DNA of 64,000 nt, from assembly GCF_018130165.1 (NCBI RefSeq), contig NZ_JAFCLZ010000007.1:248001-312000 (forward strand), written 5' to 3'. The translations under genes were made by a program, and so were the position numbers. The DNA is from Bradyrhizobium sp. JYMT SZCCT0180. GTDB taxonomy: Bacteria > Pseudomonadota > Alphaproteobacteria > Rhizobiales > Xanthobacteraceae. The notes under the pieces were generated by a model. The model ran no database searches, had not been told where the DNA came from, and was given only the letters and a program-made list of their open reading frames with translations. Shown piece after piece: positions 27,503-38,260 of the stretch (within the stretch, counting starts at the first letter, position 1; each line of letters begins with the position of its first letter).

Positions 27503-28720
27503 ATGGCAAAAATCAAGGTGACCAACCCCGTCGTCGAACTCGATGGCGACGAGATGACCCGGATCATCTGGCAGTACATCAAGGACAAGCTGATCAACCC
27601 CTTCCTTGACGTGAACCTGATGTATTTCGACCTCGGGATGGAATACCGCGACAAGACCAATGACCAAGTCACGGTCGACGCCGCCAACGCCATCAAGAAG
27701 GTCGGCGTCGGCGTCAAATGCGCCACCATCACCCCTGATGAGGCCCGGGTGAAGGAATTCGGCCTCAAGGAAATGTGGAAGTCGCCGAACGGCACCATCC
27801 GCAACATCCTCGGCGGCGTGGTGTTCCGCGAACCCATCATCTGCAAGAACGTGCCGCGCCTGGTGCCCGGCTGGACCAAACCGATCATCATCGGCCGTCA
27901 CGCCTTCGGCGACCAGTACCGCGCCACCGATTTCAAGTTCCCCGGCAAGGGCACGCTGACGATGAAATTCGTCGGCGAGGACGGCCAGGTGATCGAGCGC
28001 GAAGTCTACAAGTCGCCGGGCGCCGGCATCGCGCTTGCGATGTACAATCTCGACGACTCGATCGCCGATTTCGCCCGCGCCTCGTTCAACCAGGGCCTCG
28101 CCAAGAGCTACTCGGTCTATCTGTCGACCAAGAACACCATCCTGAAAACCTATGACGGGCGGTTCAAGGACATCTTCCAGGACATCTACGACAAGGAATT
28201 CAAGGCCAAGTTCGAGGCGAAGAAGATCACTTATGAACACCGCCTGATCGACGACATGGTGGCGGCGGCGATGAAGTGGTCCGGCGGCTATGTCTGGGCC
28301 TGCAAGAACTACGACGGCGACGTGCAGTCCGACACGGTGGCACAGGGCTATGGCTCGCTCGGCCTGATGACCTCGGTGCTGATGACGCCGGACGGCGACA
28401 CCGTGGAAGCCGAGGCCGCGCACGGCACGGTGACCCGACATTACCGCGAGCACCAGAAGGGCAAGGAAACCTCGACCAACTCGATCGCCTCGATCTTCGC
28501 CTGGACCCGCGGCCTGTCGCACCGCGCCAAGCTCGACAACAACGAGGAACTGGCGAAGTTCGCCAACACGCTGGAGAAGGTTTGCGTCGACACCGTCGAG
28601 GCCGGCTACATGACCAAGGACCTTGCGCTCCTGGTCGGCGCCGACCAGCGCTGGCTCTCCACGACAGGCTTCCTCGACAAGGTCGCCGAGAACCTGACCA
28701 AGGCGATGGCGGCGAAGTAA
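27503..28720 (+). CDS. icd: NADP-dependent isocitrate dehydrogenase
   Basis: Oxidatively decarboxylates isocitrate to 2-oxoglutarate in the TCA cycle. The 405-residue protein is of the eukaryote-like (type II) subfamily: [19 protein letters not shown] near residue 10, [12 protein letters not shown] near residue 94 (substrate-phosphate binding), TMKFVGEDG, and [16 protein letters not shown] near residue 310 for NADP binding. GGCCCCCTCCGTC precedes the ATG. It appears monocistronic; a short hairpin follows at 28745. Confidence 0.96.
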   Translation: MAKIKVTNPVVELDGDEMTRIIWQYIKDKLINPFLDVNLMYFDLGMEYRDKTNDQVTVDAANAIKKVGVGVKCATITPDEARVKEFGLKEMWKSPNGTIRNILGGVVFREPIICKNVPRLVPGWTKPIIIGRHAFGDQYRATDFKFPGKGTLTMKFVGEDGQVIEREVYKSPGAGIALAMYNLDDSIADFARASFNQGLAKSYSVYLSTKNTILKTYDGRFKDIFQDIYDKEFKAKFEAKKITYEHRLIDDMVAAAMKWSGGYVWACKNYDGDVQSDTVAQGYGSLGLMTSVLMTPDGDTVEAEAAHGTVTRHYREHQKGKETSTNSIASIFAWTRGLSHRAKLDNNEELAKFANTLEKVCVDTVEAGYMTKDLALLVGADQRWLSTTGFLDKVAENLTKAMAAK

Positions 28721-28744
28721 GCCGCCTCGGCAAGACCCATCGAC

Positions 28745-28780
28745 GTCATGGCGAGCGAAGCATTCGCTCCTCGCCATGAC
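28745..28780. repeat. Short hairpin repeat downstream of icd
   Basis: GTCATGGCGAG and CTCGCCATGAC form an 11-bp stem with inner GCGAA/TTCGC arms. It has the same GTCAT...ATGAC termini as other repeats in the window (6651, 13939, 37036). It may terminate icd. Confidence 0.6.
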
Positions 28781-28797
28781 GAGTTCGGAGTATCGCC

Positions 28798-29301
28798 ATG
28801 CTTCCAAATCGGATTGCCGCGATTGTCCTCCTGCTGTCGGCGAGTTCGGCGACCACGCGCGCCGCCGAGCCGCTTCCCGAAGCCATCGCGGCGCCAGGCC
28901 AGACCGTCGTCGTGACCCTGCACGCCGAAGGCGCGCAGGTGTACGAATGCAAGGCCGGCGCTGACGGCAAGGCGATCTGGTCATTCCGGGAACCGATCGC
29001 GACGCTGCTCGCCGACGGCAAGACCGTCGGTCGCCACTACGCCGGACCGAACTGGGAACACAGCGACGGCAGCGCGGTGGCCGCCAAGGTTGCCGGCAAC
29101 GCCCCCGGCGCGACCGCCAATGACATCCCCTGGCTGAAACTCGAAGTGACCTCCCGGCGTGGCAGCGGCGTCCTCACCGATGTCACAACGGTGCAGCGGA
29201 TCAATACCAAAGGCGGCAAGCGCGACGGCGCCTGCGAGACCATCGGCAGTTTTTTGAACGTGCCCTACTCGGCGGACTATGTGTTCCTGCGCAAACCCTG
29301 A
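28798..29301 (+). CDS. DUF3455-family secreted protein
   Basis: A 167-residue protein with a signal peptide ending near ATTRAAEP (residue 23). It has the DUF3455 pattern: QVYECKAGADGKAIWSFREPIATLL, GRHYAGPNWEHSDGSAV and DIPWLKLEVTSRRGSGVLTDVTTVQRINTKGG, with a cysteine pair (C50 and C152 approximately). Members are exported proteins of unknown role in bacteria and fungi. It lies after icd across a hairpin, convergent with alaS. Confidence 0.85.
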   Translation: MLPNRIAAIVLLLSASSATTRAAEPLPEAIAAPGQTVVVTLHAEGAQVYECKAGADGKAIWSFREPIATLLADGKTVGRHYAGPNWEHSDGSAVAAKVAGNAPGATANDIPWLKLEVTSRRGSGVLTDVTTVQRINTKGGKRDGACETIGSFLNVPYSADYVFLRKP

Positions 29302-29351
29302 GCGACGCGCCTAGTCGTCGGGCGCGTTCCCGGCTATCGCGCAGCGCGTCG

Positions 29352-32027
29352 CTACGCCCCGGCCATCGCCTGTTCGATCGCCGACAACGCCGCATCGGCC
29401 TTGGCGCCGTCGGGTCCGCCGGCTTGCGCCATGTCGGGCCGCCCGCCGCCGCCCTTGCCGCCGAGCGTCGCCGAGGCGATCTTGACCAGATCGACGGCGC
29501 TGAAGCGCGAGGTCAGGTCGGCGGTGACGCCGACCACCACGCCGGCCTTGCCATCCTCGGTGACACCGACGATCGCAACCACGCCGGAGCCGATCTGCTT
29601 CTTGCCGTCGTCGACGAGACTCTTGAGATCCTTGGTCTCGACGCCTTCGACCGCACGCGCCAGCAGCTTGACGCCGCCGGCTTCGCGCACGCCGCTGGCC
29701 GACGCCGCGCCATTGCCCCCGCCGCCGCCCATCGCGAGCTTCTTGCGCGCATCCGACAGGTCGCGCTCCAGCTTCTTGCGCTCTTCCACCAGCGCGGCAA
29801 TGCGCGCCGGCATTTCCTCGACCGAGGTGCGCAGCTCGCCGGCCGCATTCCTCGCAAGCTGCATGGTGTCGTTGGCGTGCTTGCGCGCATGCCGTCCGGT
29901 CAGCGCCTCGATGCGGCGGACGCCGGAGGCAACCGCGCTTTCGCCGGTCACTGAAATCAGGCCGATGTCGCCGGTGCGGCGAACATGGGTGCCGCCGCAC
30001 AATTCCACCGACCAGCCAAGCGCGTTCTGGCCCTGCTCGCGAGCCTGCCGGCCCATCGACACCACCCGCACCTCGTCGCCGTATTTTTCGCCGAACAGCG
30101 CGCGCGCCCCGGCCTCGCGGGCATCGTCGACCGCCATCAGGCGCGTGGTGACTTCGTCATTCTCCAGCACCACCTCGTTGGCGATATCCTCGATGCGCGC
30201 GAGTTCTTCCGCCGTGATCGGCTTCTGGTGCACGAAATCGAAGCGCAAGCGATCGGGCGCCACCAGCGAGCCGCGCTGGGCGATGTGGTCGCCGAGCACC
30301 TGACGCAGCGCCTCATGCAGCAGATGCGTCGCCGAGTGATGCGCCCGGATAGAGGAGCGCCTGACATGGTCGACCTCGAGCTGCAACGCAGTTCCGACCT
30401 TCAGCGTGCCCTGCTCCACCGTGCCCTGATGCACGAAGAGATCGCCGGCCCGCTTCTGCGTATCGGTGACGCGGAACTTGACGCCCTCGCCGATCATCAC
30501 GCCGGTGTCGCCGACCTGGCCACCGGACTCCGCATAAAACGGCGTCTGGTTCAGAACGATCGAACCGGTCTCCCCGGTCTTGAGGCCGTCGGCATCCTTG
30601 CCGTCCTTCACCAGTGCGGAAACCACGCCCTCGGCGCTCTCGGTTTCATAACCGAGGAATTCGGTGGCGCCGAGTTTTTCGCGCAGCGGGAACCAGATGT
30701 TCTCGCTCGCGGTATCGCCGCTTCCCGACCACGACGCGCGCGCCTTTTCCTTCTGCTTCTCCATCGCATCGGTGAACGAGGCGAGATCGACGCTGATGCC
30801 GCGCGATTTGAGCGCGTCCTGCGTCAGATCGAGCGGGAAGCCGTAGGTATCGTACAGCGTGAACGCGGTATCGCCGTCGAACATGTCGCCCTTCTTCAGC
30901 GAACTGCTCTTCTCGTCGAGAATGGAAAGGCCGCGCGCCAGCGTCTTGCGGAAGCGGGTTTCCTCCAGCCGCAGCGTTTCCTCGATCAGCTTTTCCGCCC
31001 GCACCAGATCCGGATAGGCCTGGCCCATCTCGCGCACCAGCGCCGAGACCAGCCGATGCATCAAGGGATCGCGCGCGCCGAGCAACTGCGCGTGGCGCAT
31101 CGCGCGGCGCATGATCCGGCGCAGCACATAGCCGCGGCCCTCGTTCGACGGCAGCACGCCGTCGGTGATCAGGAAGGCGGAGGAGCGCAGATGGTCCGCG
31201 ATGACGCGGAACGACGCCACGTTCTGCTCCTGCGGCCCTTCTCCGAGCGCGGACGCGGTAGCATCGATCAGGTGACGGAACAGATCGGTTTCGAAGACGC
31301 TCTCAACGCCCTGCAGGATGCAGGCCATGCGTTCCAGCCCAAGACCCGTGTCGATGGAGGGACGCGGCAGCGGCTGGCGCTCTTCCTTCGTCACCTGCTC
31401 GAACTGCATGAAGACGAGATTCCAGAATTCGAGGAAGCGGTCGCCATCCTCCTCCGGGCTGCCTGGCGGACCGCCCCAGATATGCTCGCCGCGGTCGATG
31501 AAGATTTCGGAGCAGGGACCGCAGGGCCCGGTATCACCCATGGCCCAGAAATTGTCCGAGGTCGGGATGCGGATAATGCGGTCGTCGGAAAAGCCCGCGA
31601 TCTTCTTCCAGAGAGCGGCCGCCTCGTCGTCGGTGTGATAGACGGTGACGAGCAGCTTGTCCTTCTTCAGCCCGAAATCCTTCGTGATCAGATTCCAGGC
31701 AAGCTCGATCGCGCGCTCCTTGAAGTAGTCGCCGAACGAGAAATTGCCGAGCATCTCGAAGAAAGTGAGATGGCGCGCGGTGTAGCCGACATTGTCGAGG
31801 TCGTTGTGCTTGCCGCCGGCGCGGACGCATTTCTGCGAGGTGGTGGCGCGCTGATACGGGCGCTTCTCGACGCCGGTGAAGACGTTCTTGAACTGCACCA
31901 TGCCCGCATTGGTGAACATCAGGGTCGGGTCGTTGCGCGGCACGAGCGGCGACGAGGCCACGATCTCATGACCATTCGCCTTGAAGTAATTCAGAAATGT
32001 CGACCTGATCTCGTTGACGCCGCTCAT
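29352..32027 (-). CDS. alaS: Alanyl-tRNA synthetase
   Basis: Charges tRNA-Ala and edits mischarged Ser/Gly. From the ATG at 32027 it has 891 residues. The catalytic core begins [25 protein letters not shown] with the motif [28 protein letters not shown] and CGGTHV carry the editing-domain zinc ligands; a Gly-rich C-terminal DHHA1 domain ([13 protein letters not shown]) ends it. A more upstream ATG at 32033 is possible. It is divergent from the glycine cleavage operon. Confidence 0.97.
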   Translation of the reverse strand: MSGVNEIRSTFLNYFKANGHEIVASSPLVPRNDPTLMFTNAGMVQFKNVFTGVEKRPYQRATTSQKCVRAGGKHNDLDNVGYTARHLTFFEMLGNFSFGDYFKERAIELAWNLITKDFGLKKDKLLVTVYHTDDEAAALWKKIAGFSDDRIIRIPTSDNFWAMGDTGPCGPCSEIFIDRGEHIWGGPPGSPEEDGDRFLEFWNLVFMQFEQVTKEERQPLPRPSIDTGLGLERMACILQGVESVFETDLFRHLIDATASALGEGPQEQNVASFRVIADHLRSSAFLITDGVLPSNEGRGYVLRRIMRRAMRHAQLLGARDPLMHRLVSALVREMGQAYPDLVRAEKLIEETLRLEETRFRKTLARGLSILDEKSSSLKKGDMFDGDTAFTLYDTYGFPLDLTQDALKSRGISVDLASFTDAMEKQKEKARASWSGSGDTASENIWFPLREKLGATEFLGYETESAEGVVSALVKDGKDADGLKTGETGSIVLNQTPFYAESGGQVGDTGVMIGEGVKFRVTDTQKRAGDLFVHQGTVEQGTLKVGTALQLEVDHVRRSSIRAHHSATHLLHEALRQVLGDHIAQRGSLVAPDRLRFDFVHQKPITAEELARIEDIANEVVLENDEVTTRLMAVDDAREAGARALFGEKYGDEVRVVSMGRQAREQGQNALGWSVELCGGTHVRRTGDIGLISVTGESAVASGVRRIEALTGRHARKHANDTMQLARNAAGELRTSVEEMPARIAALVEERKKLERDLSDARKKLAMGGGGGNGAASASGVREAGGVKLLARAVEGVETKDLKSLVDDGKKQIGSGVVAIVGVTEDGKAGVVVGVTADLTSRFSAVDLVKIASATLGGKGGGGRPDMAQAGGPDGAKADAALSAIEQAMAGA

Positions 32028-32235
32028 GTTCATCCAATCGGAAAATAGGACCGGGTCAGGCCGCAAATAGCCTTTTCTGCCGGCGCAACGCTTTTAGACA
32101 AGGCCAAAGGCGGTGTCCAGAAACTGTGCAGGCGGATCATAGGCTTGCCGCAGCACACAAGACTGGTTGATAGACGCTTCCGCGCGTTGACAGCCATGGT
32201 GGCGCCGTGTTTTCCTTACCCCTGTTCAAGACGTC

Positions 32236-32406
32236 ACGTCGGGAGAGATCGGCTTAAGCGCCGGCGCCGAAGGAGCAACCGCCCCGGAAACTCTCAGGCA
32301 AACGGACCCCGTGACGGACTAACATCTGGAAAGAGACGCCGAAGGGTTTTGGCCCAGGGGTGTCCGCCGACGGGATAATACTCTCAGGCACAGCGACAGA
32401 TGGGGC
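32236..32406 (+). ncRNA. Tandem glycine riboswitch upstream of gcvT
   Basis: Two aptamers in series. Aptamer I (about 32236-32327) has GGGAGAG, GCGCCGAAGGAGCAA and ACTCTCAGGCAAA. Aptamer II (about 32328-32406) has CTGGAAAGAG, GCCGAAGGG, TACTCTCAGGCAC and GACAGATGGGG. These are the known conserved blocks of the glycine riboswitch. It precedes gcvTHP, so glycine should turn on its own degradation. Confidence 0.95.
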
Positions 32407-32421
32407 TTTCTTTGGGTTTTT

Positions 32422-32452
32422 GGGGACTGGTCCCCGAACCCTGGAGGGTCCC
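32422..32452 (+). promoter_or_regulatory. Probable expression platform of the glycine riboswitch
   Basis: Hairpin GGGGA-CTGG-TCCCC (32422-32435) leaves the CTGGAGGG ribosome site free. Alternatively GGGAC (32423-32427) can pair with GTCCC (32448-32452) and enclose that ribosome site. No T-tract terminator is seen, so translational control is the better guess. Confidence 0.45.
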
Positions 32453-32455
32453 TGA

Positions 32456-33601
32456 ATGCTGGCACGCGACGAATCTCCTTTACATCACACACCCTTGCAC
32501 GCGCTCCATGTGGCACGCGGCGGCAAGATGGTTCCGTTTGCCGGCTATGAGATGCCGGTGCAGTACGCCGCCGGCGTGCTCCGGGAACACCAGCACACGC
32601 GCAGCGCCGCCGGGCTGTTCGACGTCTCGCATATGGGCCAGCTCGCGCTGCGGCCGAAATCCGGCAAGGTCGAGGACGCCGCATTGGCGCTGGAACGGCT
32701 GGTGCCGCAGGACATCGTTGCGGTGGCGCCCGGGCGGCAGCGCTACGCGCAGTTCACCAATCCCAATGGCGGCATTCTCGACGATTTGATGGTGGCGAAT
32801 TTCGGCGACCACCTGTTTCTGGTGGTGAACGCCGCCTGCAAGGCCGAGGACGAGGCCCATCTGCGCGCGCACCTTTCGGAGGCCTGCGTGATCGATTCGC
32901 TGTCCGACCGCGCGCTGATCGCGCTGCAGGGGCCGAAGGCCGAATCGGCGCTGGCGAAGTTTTGTGCAGATGTGTCAGCGATGAAATTCATGGACACCGG
33001 TCCGCGCAAGGTCGCGGGCTTCGACTGCTTCGTCTCGCGCTCCGGCTATACCGGCGAAGACGGTTTTGAAATTTCGGTTCCGGCTGAACACACCGAAGCG
33101 CTGGTGACGGCGCTGCTGGAGAACAGCGACGTGCTGCCGATCGGACTGGGCGCCCGCGACAGCCTGCGGCTCGAGGCCGGGCTTTGTTTGTACGGCCACG
33201 ACATCGACACCACGACCAGCCCGGTCGAGGGCGCGCTGGAATGGTCGGTGCAGAAAAGCCGCCGCACTGGCGGCGCGCGCGCCGGCGGTTTTCCCGGTGC
33301 CGAAATTATTCTGGCCCATTTCGAAAAAGGCGCCGCGCGCCGCCGCGTCGGCCTGCGGCCCGAAGGCCGTGCGCCGGTGCGCGAGGGCGCGGTGTTGTTT
33401 GCGGACAGCGCCTCGGCCGAGCCGATCGGCAAGGTCACCTCAGGCGGTTTTGGCCCGAGCCTCAATGCCCCGGTCGCGATGGGCTATCTGCCGTCGCCGC
33501 TCGCCGCAGCCGGCACGCAGGTTTTCGCCGAAGTCCGCGGCCAGCGCCTGCCGCTGCAGGTCGCCGCCATGCCATTCGTTCCCAACACCTATAAACGCTG
33601 A
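32456..33601 (+). CDS. gcvT: Glycine cleavage system T protein (aminomethyltransferase)
   Basis: Moves the aminomethyl carbon from lipoyl-GcvH to tetrahydrofolate, releasing ammonia. The 381-residue protein shows MVPFAGYEMPVQY near residue 25, LFDVSHMGQLAL near residue 56, GYTGEDGFEI near residue 197, and GLGARDSLRLEAGLCLYGHD near residue 225. First gene of gcvT-gcvH-gcvP; translation is probably controlled by the upstream glycine riboswitch. The stop is 9 bp from gcvH. Confidence 0.96.
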   Translation: MLARDESPLHHTPLHALHVARGGKMVPFAGYEMPVQYAAGVLREHQHTRSAAGLFDVSHMGQLALRPKSGKVEDAALALERLVPQDIVAVAPGRQRYAQFTNPNGGILDDLMVANFGDHLFLVVNAACKAEDEAHLRAHLSEACVIDSLSDRALIALQGPKAESALAKFCADVSAMKFMDTGPRKVAGFDCFVSRSGYTGEDGFEISVPAEHTEALVTALLENSDVLPIGLGARDSLRLEAGLCLYGHDIDTTTSPVEGALEWSVQKSRRTGGARAGGFPGAEIILAHFEKGAARRRVGLRPEGRAPVREGAVLFADSASAEPIGKVTSGGFGPSLNAPVAMGYLPSPLAAAGTQVFAEVRGQRLPLQVAAMPFVPNTYKR

Positions 33602-33610
33602 GGAAGTTCC

Positions 33611-33976
33611 ATGACGATCTTGTTCACAACCGACCATGAATGGCTCCGCATCGAGGGCGATGTCGCCACCATCGGCGTCACGGATTACGCGCAGTCGCAG
33701 CTCGGCGACGTCGTATTCGTCGAGCTGCCCAAGGTCGGCCGCAGCCTGAAGAAGGCGGAGGCCGCCGCCGTGGTCGAATCCGTCAAGGCCGCCTCCGACG
33801 TCTACGCGCCGATCTCCGGCGACGTGCTCGAAGTCAACGAGGAGCTCGCCGCCGAACCCGCGCTGGTGAATTCCGACGCCGCCGGCAAGGCCTGGTTCTT
33901 CAAGCTGAAGATTGCGGACAAGAGCGAACTCGACGGCCTGATGGATGAAGCCGCCTACGCCAAGCACACCGCGTGA
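33611..33976 (+). CDS. gcvH: Glycine cleavage system H protein
   Basis: Small lipoyl carrier that shuttles the aminomethyl group between GcvP, GcvT and the dihydrolipoamide dehydrogenase. The 121-residue protein has its lipoyl lysine at K59 in [19 protein letters not shown], and HEWLRIEG near the start. It lies 9 bp after gcvT with GAGGAAG upstream. Confidence 0.96.
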   Translation: MTILFTTDHEWLRIEGDVATIGVTDYAQSQLGDVVFVELPKVGRSLKKAEAAAVVESVKAASDVYAPISGDVLEVNEELAAEPALVNSDAAGKAWFFKLKIADKSELDGLMDEAAYAKHTA

Positions 33977-34008
33977 GAGATGAAGCAGATTGCGACCACA
34001 CCCACACT

Positions 34009-34107
34009 GTCGTCGCCCGGCTTGACCGGGCGACCCAGTAAGCCGCGGCCCTTCGGCTCCATCGCTAATGTCCCGGCGTACTGGATGCCCGCCTTCGCGG
34101 GCATGAC
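34009..34107. repeat. Palindromic repeat between gcvH and gcvP
   Basis: Contains TCGTCGCCCGGC/GCCGGGC-type arms (TCGCCCGGCTTGACCGGGCGA) and a second hairpin ATGCCCGCCTTCGCGGGCAT. It sits within the gcv operon. Confidence 0.65.
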
Positions 34108-34137
34108 ACCGAATTTGCACATTCGAACGAGGCACTC

Positions 34138-37011
34138 ATGAACGCGCCCTTCAAACCCCTGAACGAACCCGCCACCGATTTCGTGCGCCGCCATATCGGC
34201 CCCTCGCCCCGCGACATCCAGGCGATGCTGGAGAGCGTCGGCGCCAAGAGCCTCGGCGAACTCATGAGCCAGACGCTGCCGTCGTCGATCCGGCAGAAGA
34301 CGCCGCTCGATCTCGGGCGCGCGTTGAGCGAGACCGAAGCGCTGGCGCATATGGGGGAACTGGCCGCGCAGAACCAGGTGTTCACCTCGCTGATCGGCCA
34401 GGGCTATTCCGGCACCATCCTGCCCGCGGTGATCCAGCGCAACATCCTGGAAAACCCGGCCTGGTACACGGCGTACACCCCGTACCAGCCCGAGATCAGC
34501 CAGGGCCGGCTGGAAGCGCTGTTCAACTTCCAGACCATGATCTGCGACCTCACCGGCCTCGATGTCGCCAACGCCTCGCTGCTCGATGAAGCCACGGCTG
34601 CGGCCGAAGCGATGGCGCTGGCGGAGCGGCATTCCCAGGTGAAAGCACAGGCCTTCTTCGTCGACAAAGACGTCCATCCCCAGACGCTGGCGCTGCTGCG
34701 CACCCGCGCCGAGCCGCTGGGCTGGAAACTAATCGTCGGCGATCCCCTCGCCGATCTCGACAAAGCGGACGTGTTGGGTGCGCTGCTGCAATACCCTGGG
34801 AGCTCCGGCGCGGTACGTGATCTGCGCCCCGCGATTGCCTCGCTCCACGCCAAGGGGGCGCTTGCCGTCGTCGCCGCCGATCTGCTTGCGCTGACGCTGC
34901 TGGCCTCGCCCGGCGAACTCGGCGCGGACATTGCAATCGGATCGGCGCAGCGCTTTGGCGTGCCGATGGGTTATGGCGGGCCGCATGCCGCCTACATGGC
35001 GGTGCGCGACGCGCTGAAGCGCTCGCTGCCCGGCCGCATCGTCGGGCTGTCGGTGGATTCGCGCGGCGAGCCGGCCTACCGCCTGGCGCTGCAAACCCGC
35101 GAGCAGCATATCCGCCGCGAAAAGGCCACCTCCAACATCTGCACCGCGCAGGTGCTGCTGGCGGTGATCGCATCGATGTACGCGGTCTATCACGGCCCCG
35201 AAGGACTGACGTACATCGCGCGCCAGGTGCACCGGCGCGCCGCCGTGCTGGCGGCGGGACTGACAAAGCTCGGCTTTGCGCCGGCGTCACAGAATTTCTT
35301 CGACACGGTCACGGTGACATCAGGCGCGAAGCAGGACGAGATCGTCGCCCGCGCCCGCGCTGAAAAGATCAATCTGCGTCTCGGAGACGGCACGCTTGGA
35401 ATTTCGGTGGACGAGACCACGACGCCGGCCGTGATCGAGGCGGTGTGGCGCGCGTTCGGCGGCAAGCTTTCGTACACGGAAATGGAGATCGGCGCACGCG
35501 AGGCGTTTCCCGTTGAATTGAAGCGCGCCACCGCGTTCCTGACCCATCCGGTGTTCCACGCCCACCGCTCCGAAACCGAACTGCTGCGCTACATGCGCAA
35601 GCTCAGTGATCGCGATCTCGCGCTCGACCGCGCGATGATTCCGCTGGGCTCCTGCACCATGAAGCTCAACGCCACGGCGGAGATGATCCCGCTGACCTGG
35701 GCCGAGTTCGGCAGCCTGCATCCGTTCGCTCCGGACGAACAGGCCAAGGGCTATCACGCGCTGTTCAAGCGGCTGGAAAAATGGCTGTGCGACATCACCG
35801 GCTATGACGCGATCTCGCTGCAGCCGAACTCCGGCGCGCAGGGCGAATATGCCGGACTGCTGGCGATCCGCGGCTATCACGCCGCACGCGGCGAGCCGCA
35901 TCGCAAAATCTGCCTGATCCCCTCCTCCGCGCACGGCACCAACCCGGCCTCCGCCGCGATGGTCGGCATGGACGTCGTGGTGGTCGCCTGTGACATCAGA
36001 GGCGACGTCGACGTGGACGATCTGCGCGCGAAGGCCGAGAAGCATTCCAAGAATCTCGCCGCGATCATGATCACCTATCCCTCGACGCACGGCGTGTTCG
36101 AGGAGCACATCCGCGACATCTGCGACATCGTGCACGGCCATGGCGGACAGGTCTATCTCGACGGCGCCAACTTGAATGCGCAGGTCGGCCTGTCGCGGCC
36201 CGGCGATTACGGCGCCGACGTCAGCCACCTCAATCTGCACAAGACGTTCTGCATTCCGCATGGCGGCGGCGGCCCGGGCATGGGGCCGATCGGCGTCAAG
36301 GCGCACCTCGCGCCCTTCCTGCCCGGCCACCCGGCGACCGATGGCGCTACGTCGCATCCGATCGGACCGGTGTCGGCCGCCCCGTTCGGCTCGGCGTCGA
36401 TTCTCACGATCTCCTACATCTATATCCTGATGATGGGCGGCGAAGGCCTGACGCGGGCGACCGAGATCGCGATCCTCAACGCCAACTACATCGCGGGCAG
36501 ACTCGATCCGCATTTTCCGGTGCTGTACAAAAACGCAAAGGGCCGCGTCGCGCATGAATGCATCGTCGATCCCCGCCCGCTCAAAGCAACCAGCGGCGTC
36601 ACCGTCGACGACATCGCCAAAAGGCTGATCGACTACGGCTTCCACGCGCCGACCATGAGCTTCCCGGTGCCGGGCACGCTGATGATCGAGCCGACCGAAT
36701 CCGAATCGAAGGCGGAGCTGGATCGCTTCTGCGATGCCATGATCGCGATCCGCAACGAGATCGCCGAGGTCGAGAAGGGCCGCTGGAAGATCGAAGCATC
36801 GCCGCTGCGCCACGCCCCGCACACCGTGCACGACATCGCCGACGACGCCTGGGCCCGCGCCTACAGCCGCGCCGAGGGCTGCTTCCCGGCCGGCACGTCG
36901 CGGACGGACAAATACTGGTGCCCGGTCGGCCGCGTCGACAACGTCTATGGCGACCGAAACCTGGTGTGCTCGTGCCCGCCGGTCGAGGATTACGCGCAGG
37001 CCGCGGAGTGA
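34138..37011 (+). CDS. gcvP: Glycine dehydrogenase (decarboxylating), single-chain GcvP
   Basis: PLP enzyme that decarboxylates glycine and loads the aminomethyl group on GcvH. The 957-residue form is the fused (homodimer-type) P protein. It begins [37 protein letters not shown] marks the N-terminal half; the PLP lysine is K702 in [21 protein letters not shown]; and [15 protein letters not shown] lies near the end. It is separated from gcvH by 161 bp holding a palindromic repeat, so it is still likely in the same transcript. Confidence 0.97.
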   Translation: MNAPFKPLNEPATDFVRRHIGPSPRDIQAMLESVGAKSLGELMSQTLPSSIRQKTPLDLGRALSETEALAHMGELAAQNQVFTSLIGQGYSGTILPAVIQRNILENPAWYTAYTPYQPEISQGRLEALFNFQTMICDLTGLDVANASLLDEATAAAEAMALAERHSQVKAQAFFVDKDVHPQTLALLRTRAEPLGWKLIVGDPLADLDKADVLGALLQYPGSSGAVRDLRPAIASLHAKGALAVVAADLLALTLLASPGELGADIAIGSAQRFGVPMGYGGPHAAYMAVRDALKRSLPGRIVGLSVDSRGEPAYRLALQTREQHIRREKATSNICTAQVLLAVIASMYAVYHGPEGLTYIARQVHRRAAVLAAGLTKLGFAPASQNFFDTVTVTSGAKQDEIVARARAEKINLRLGDGTLGISVDETTTPAVIEAVWRAFGGKLSYTEMEIGAREAFPVELKRATAFLTHPVFHAHRSETELLRYMRKLSDRDLALDRAMIPLGSCTMKLNATAEMIPLTWAEFGSLHPFAPDEQAKGYHALFKRLEKWLCDITGYDAISLQPNSGAQGEYAGLLAIRGYHAARGEPHRKICLIPSSAHGTNPASAAMVGMDVVVVACDIRGDVDVDDLRAKAEKHSKNLAAIMITYPSTHGVFEEHIRDICDIVHGHGGQVYLDGANLNAQVGLSRPGDYGADVSHLNLHKTFCIPHGGGGPGMGPIGVKAHLAPFLPGHPATDGATSHPIGPVSAAPFGSASILTISYIYILMMGGEGLTRATEIAILNANYIAGRLDPHFPVLYKNAKGRVAHECIVDPRPLKATSGVTVDDIAKRLIDYGFHAPTMSFPVPGTLMIEPTESESKAELDRFCDAMIAIRNEIAEVEKGRWKIEASPLRHAPHTVHDIADDAWARAYSRAEGCFPAGTSRTDKYWCPVGRVDNVYGDRNLVCSCPPVEDYAQAAE

Positions 37012-37035
37012 TACTCCGCGCAACATACCTTGCTC

Positions 37036-37116
37036 GTCATGCGCGGGATTGACCCGCGCATCCATCGACAAGACTCCTCGAAGGAGATGGATTGCCGGGT
37101 CAAGCCCGGCAATGAC
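37036..37116. repeat. Palindromic repeat after gcvP (GTCATGCGC...GGCAATGAC type)
   Basis: GTCATGCGCGGGATTGACCCGCGCAT hairpin followed by ATGGATTGCCGGGTCAAGCCCGGCAATGAC hairpin, joined by a TCCTCGAAGGA stem. Shares ATGGATTGC and the AATGAC end with the 6651 element. Confidence 0.65.
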
Positions 37117-37126
37117 AACAACTACC

Positions 37127-37220
37127 TGTAGGATGGGTGGAGCGCAGCGATACCCATCATCGCGCACCACGCGAGGTTGGCATCTTGCGATGGGTTTCGC
37201 TTCGCTCTACCCATCCTACA
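37127..37220. repeat. Palindromic repeat (TGTAGGATGGGT...ACCCATCCTACA type)
   Basis: TGTAGGATGGGTGGAGCG at the left is matched by CGCTCTACCCATCCTACA at the right, with inner GATACCCATC and GATGGGTTTC arms. It is adjacent to the previous repeat and ends 3 bp before the next gene's stop codon. Confidence 0.75.
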
Positions 37221-37222
37221 GA

Positions 37223-38209
37223 TCAAGGCGCTACCAACGCCGGATTCCAGCGCCACAGATTATCGTTGGTCAGGTGCGTGCCACCCCACCAGCGATCAAT
37301 CGGGTTGTGCCGACTGAAGTCTTCCTTGTGGGCAAGAACAGCCGCGCCGAATTCGGTAAGCGACAGCTCGCTTCGCAGGTACGCCTCTTGCCGCCCCCGC
37401 AACTTTTCGCGATCGAGCGTACGCAAATGCTCATCGAGGCCCTGCACCGCCGGCCGCGGGCCGTGCGCAAGCCCGTCCAGCAAATAGCCCAATTCCGACT
37501 CGCCGAAGATGCGCGTTTGGCGCAGTTGGTAGAGATAGAAAAGCGCATTGGTTAGCGAATATCCCCGCGCGATCAGCTCGAGCATCCGCATTTCCGAGGC
37601 ACCAAGCCCTGTCGAACTTGACGGCAGTTCTTCGAGCAGATCGATCAAGACGGGTTTGAGAAGCGGCAAGGCGCTCAAGTCTCTGCCGAGCAGATCGAAG
37701 CAGCCTTTCGGGGTCGGCGCCCCATATGCCCGCCAGGCTGCGCTCGCTACCTCAAGTTCCTTTTCGGTGATGTCGACCACCGGCGGCCGCCACTTGCCGA
37801 GGCGGTCAAGCCCGATCATTTCGAGGTCAACCAAACGAAATTTCAACCTGGCGATCGTTTCCGGGTAAGGCCGGAAATAATCAAGTAGCCAGATCAACTG
37901 CAACTGAGCATTCGGTCGCGTGTCAAACCATAGTTCGACGCTTTCGTATCGCTGACAGAATTCGGCCAAGCTGAGGTCTCTGTGACTTCGATTCTTGCTC
38001 CCGCTCCAGTTGGTGGCAAAGTCCGACCAGTGGTGGCCGCGTAAAATATCTGACGTGCGCGGACCGAGATAGGTTGCGAGTTCGTCAGGCGAAGGCAATG
38101 GCCCCCAGCCGAAGCGAAAGAAGAAACTGAGCGCTAGATCGGCGAATTCCGGCTCGGTGAATTCCGGGGAGAGCCACCCGGTTAGAATCAGAGGCTTCAT
38201 CACGAGCAA
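37223..38209 (-). CDS. DUF1835-like hypothetical protein, copy 1
   Basis: A 328-residue protein paralogous to the next gene upstream (38261-39253). Shared landmarks are SVELWFDTRPNAQLQLIWLLD, LLEELPSSSTGLGASEMRMLELIARGY, LLDGLAHGPRPAVQGLDEH, and the C-terminal HNPIDRWWGGTHLTNDNLWRW. The N-terminal strand/helix and the ELWF...QLQL block resemble DUF1835 proteins; I give that as a tentative match. No signal peptide. The stop codon abuts a palindromic repeat. Tandem duplication with 51 bp between copies suggests one transcript. Confidence 0.75.
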   Translation of the reverse strand: MLVMKPLILTGWLSPEFTEPEFADLALSFFFRFGWGPLPSPDELATYLGPRTSDILRGHHWSDFATNWSGSKNRSHRDLSLAEFCQRYESVELWFDTRPNAQLQLIWLLDYFRPYPETIARLKFRLVDLEMIGLDRLGKWRPPVVDITEKELEVASAAWRAYGAPTPKGCFDLLGRDLSALPLLKPVLIDLLEELPSSSTGLGASEMRMLELIARGYSLTNALFYLYQLRQTRIFGESELGYLLDGLAHGPRPAVQGLDEHLRTLDREKLRGRQEAYLRSELSLTEFGAAVLAHKEDFSRHNPIDRWWGGTHLTNDNLWRWNPALVAP

Positions 38210-38260
38210 CCCGTTGAGAGGAATACGAGGGCGCGGCTACTGTCAGCTGGACCCGTCTGT

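Noticed and set aside
29985..32048. Long open frame antisense to alaS
   Set aside because: Covers alaS exactly and has no recognisable domain.
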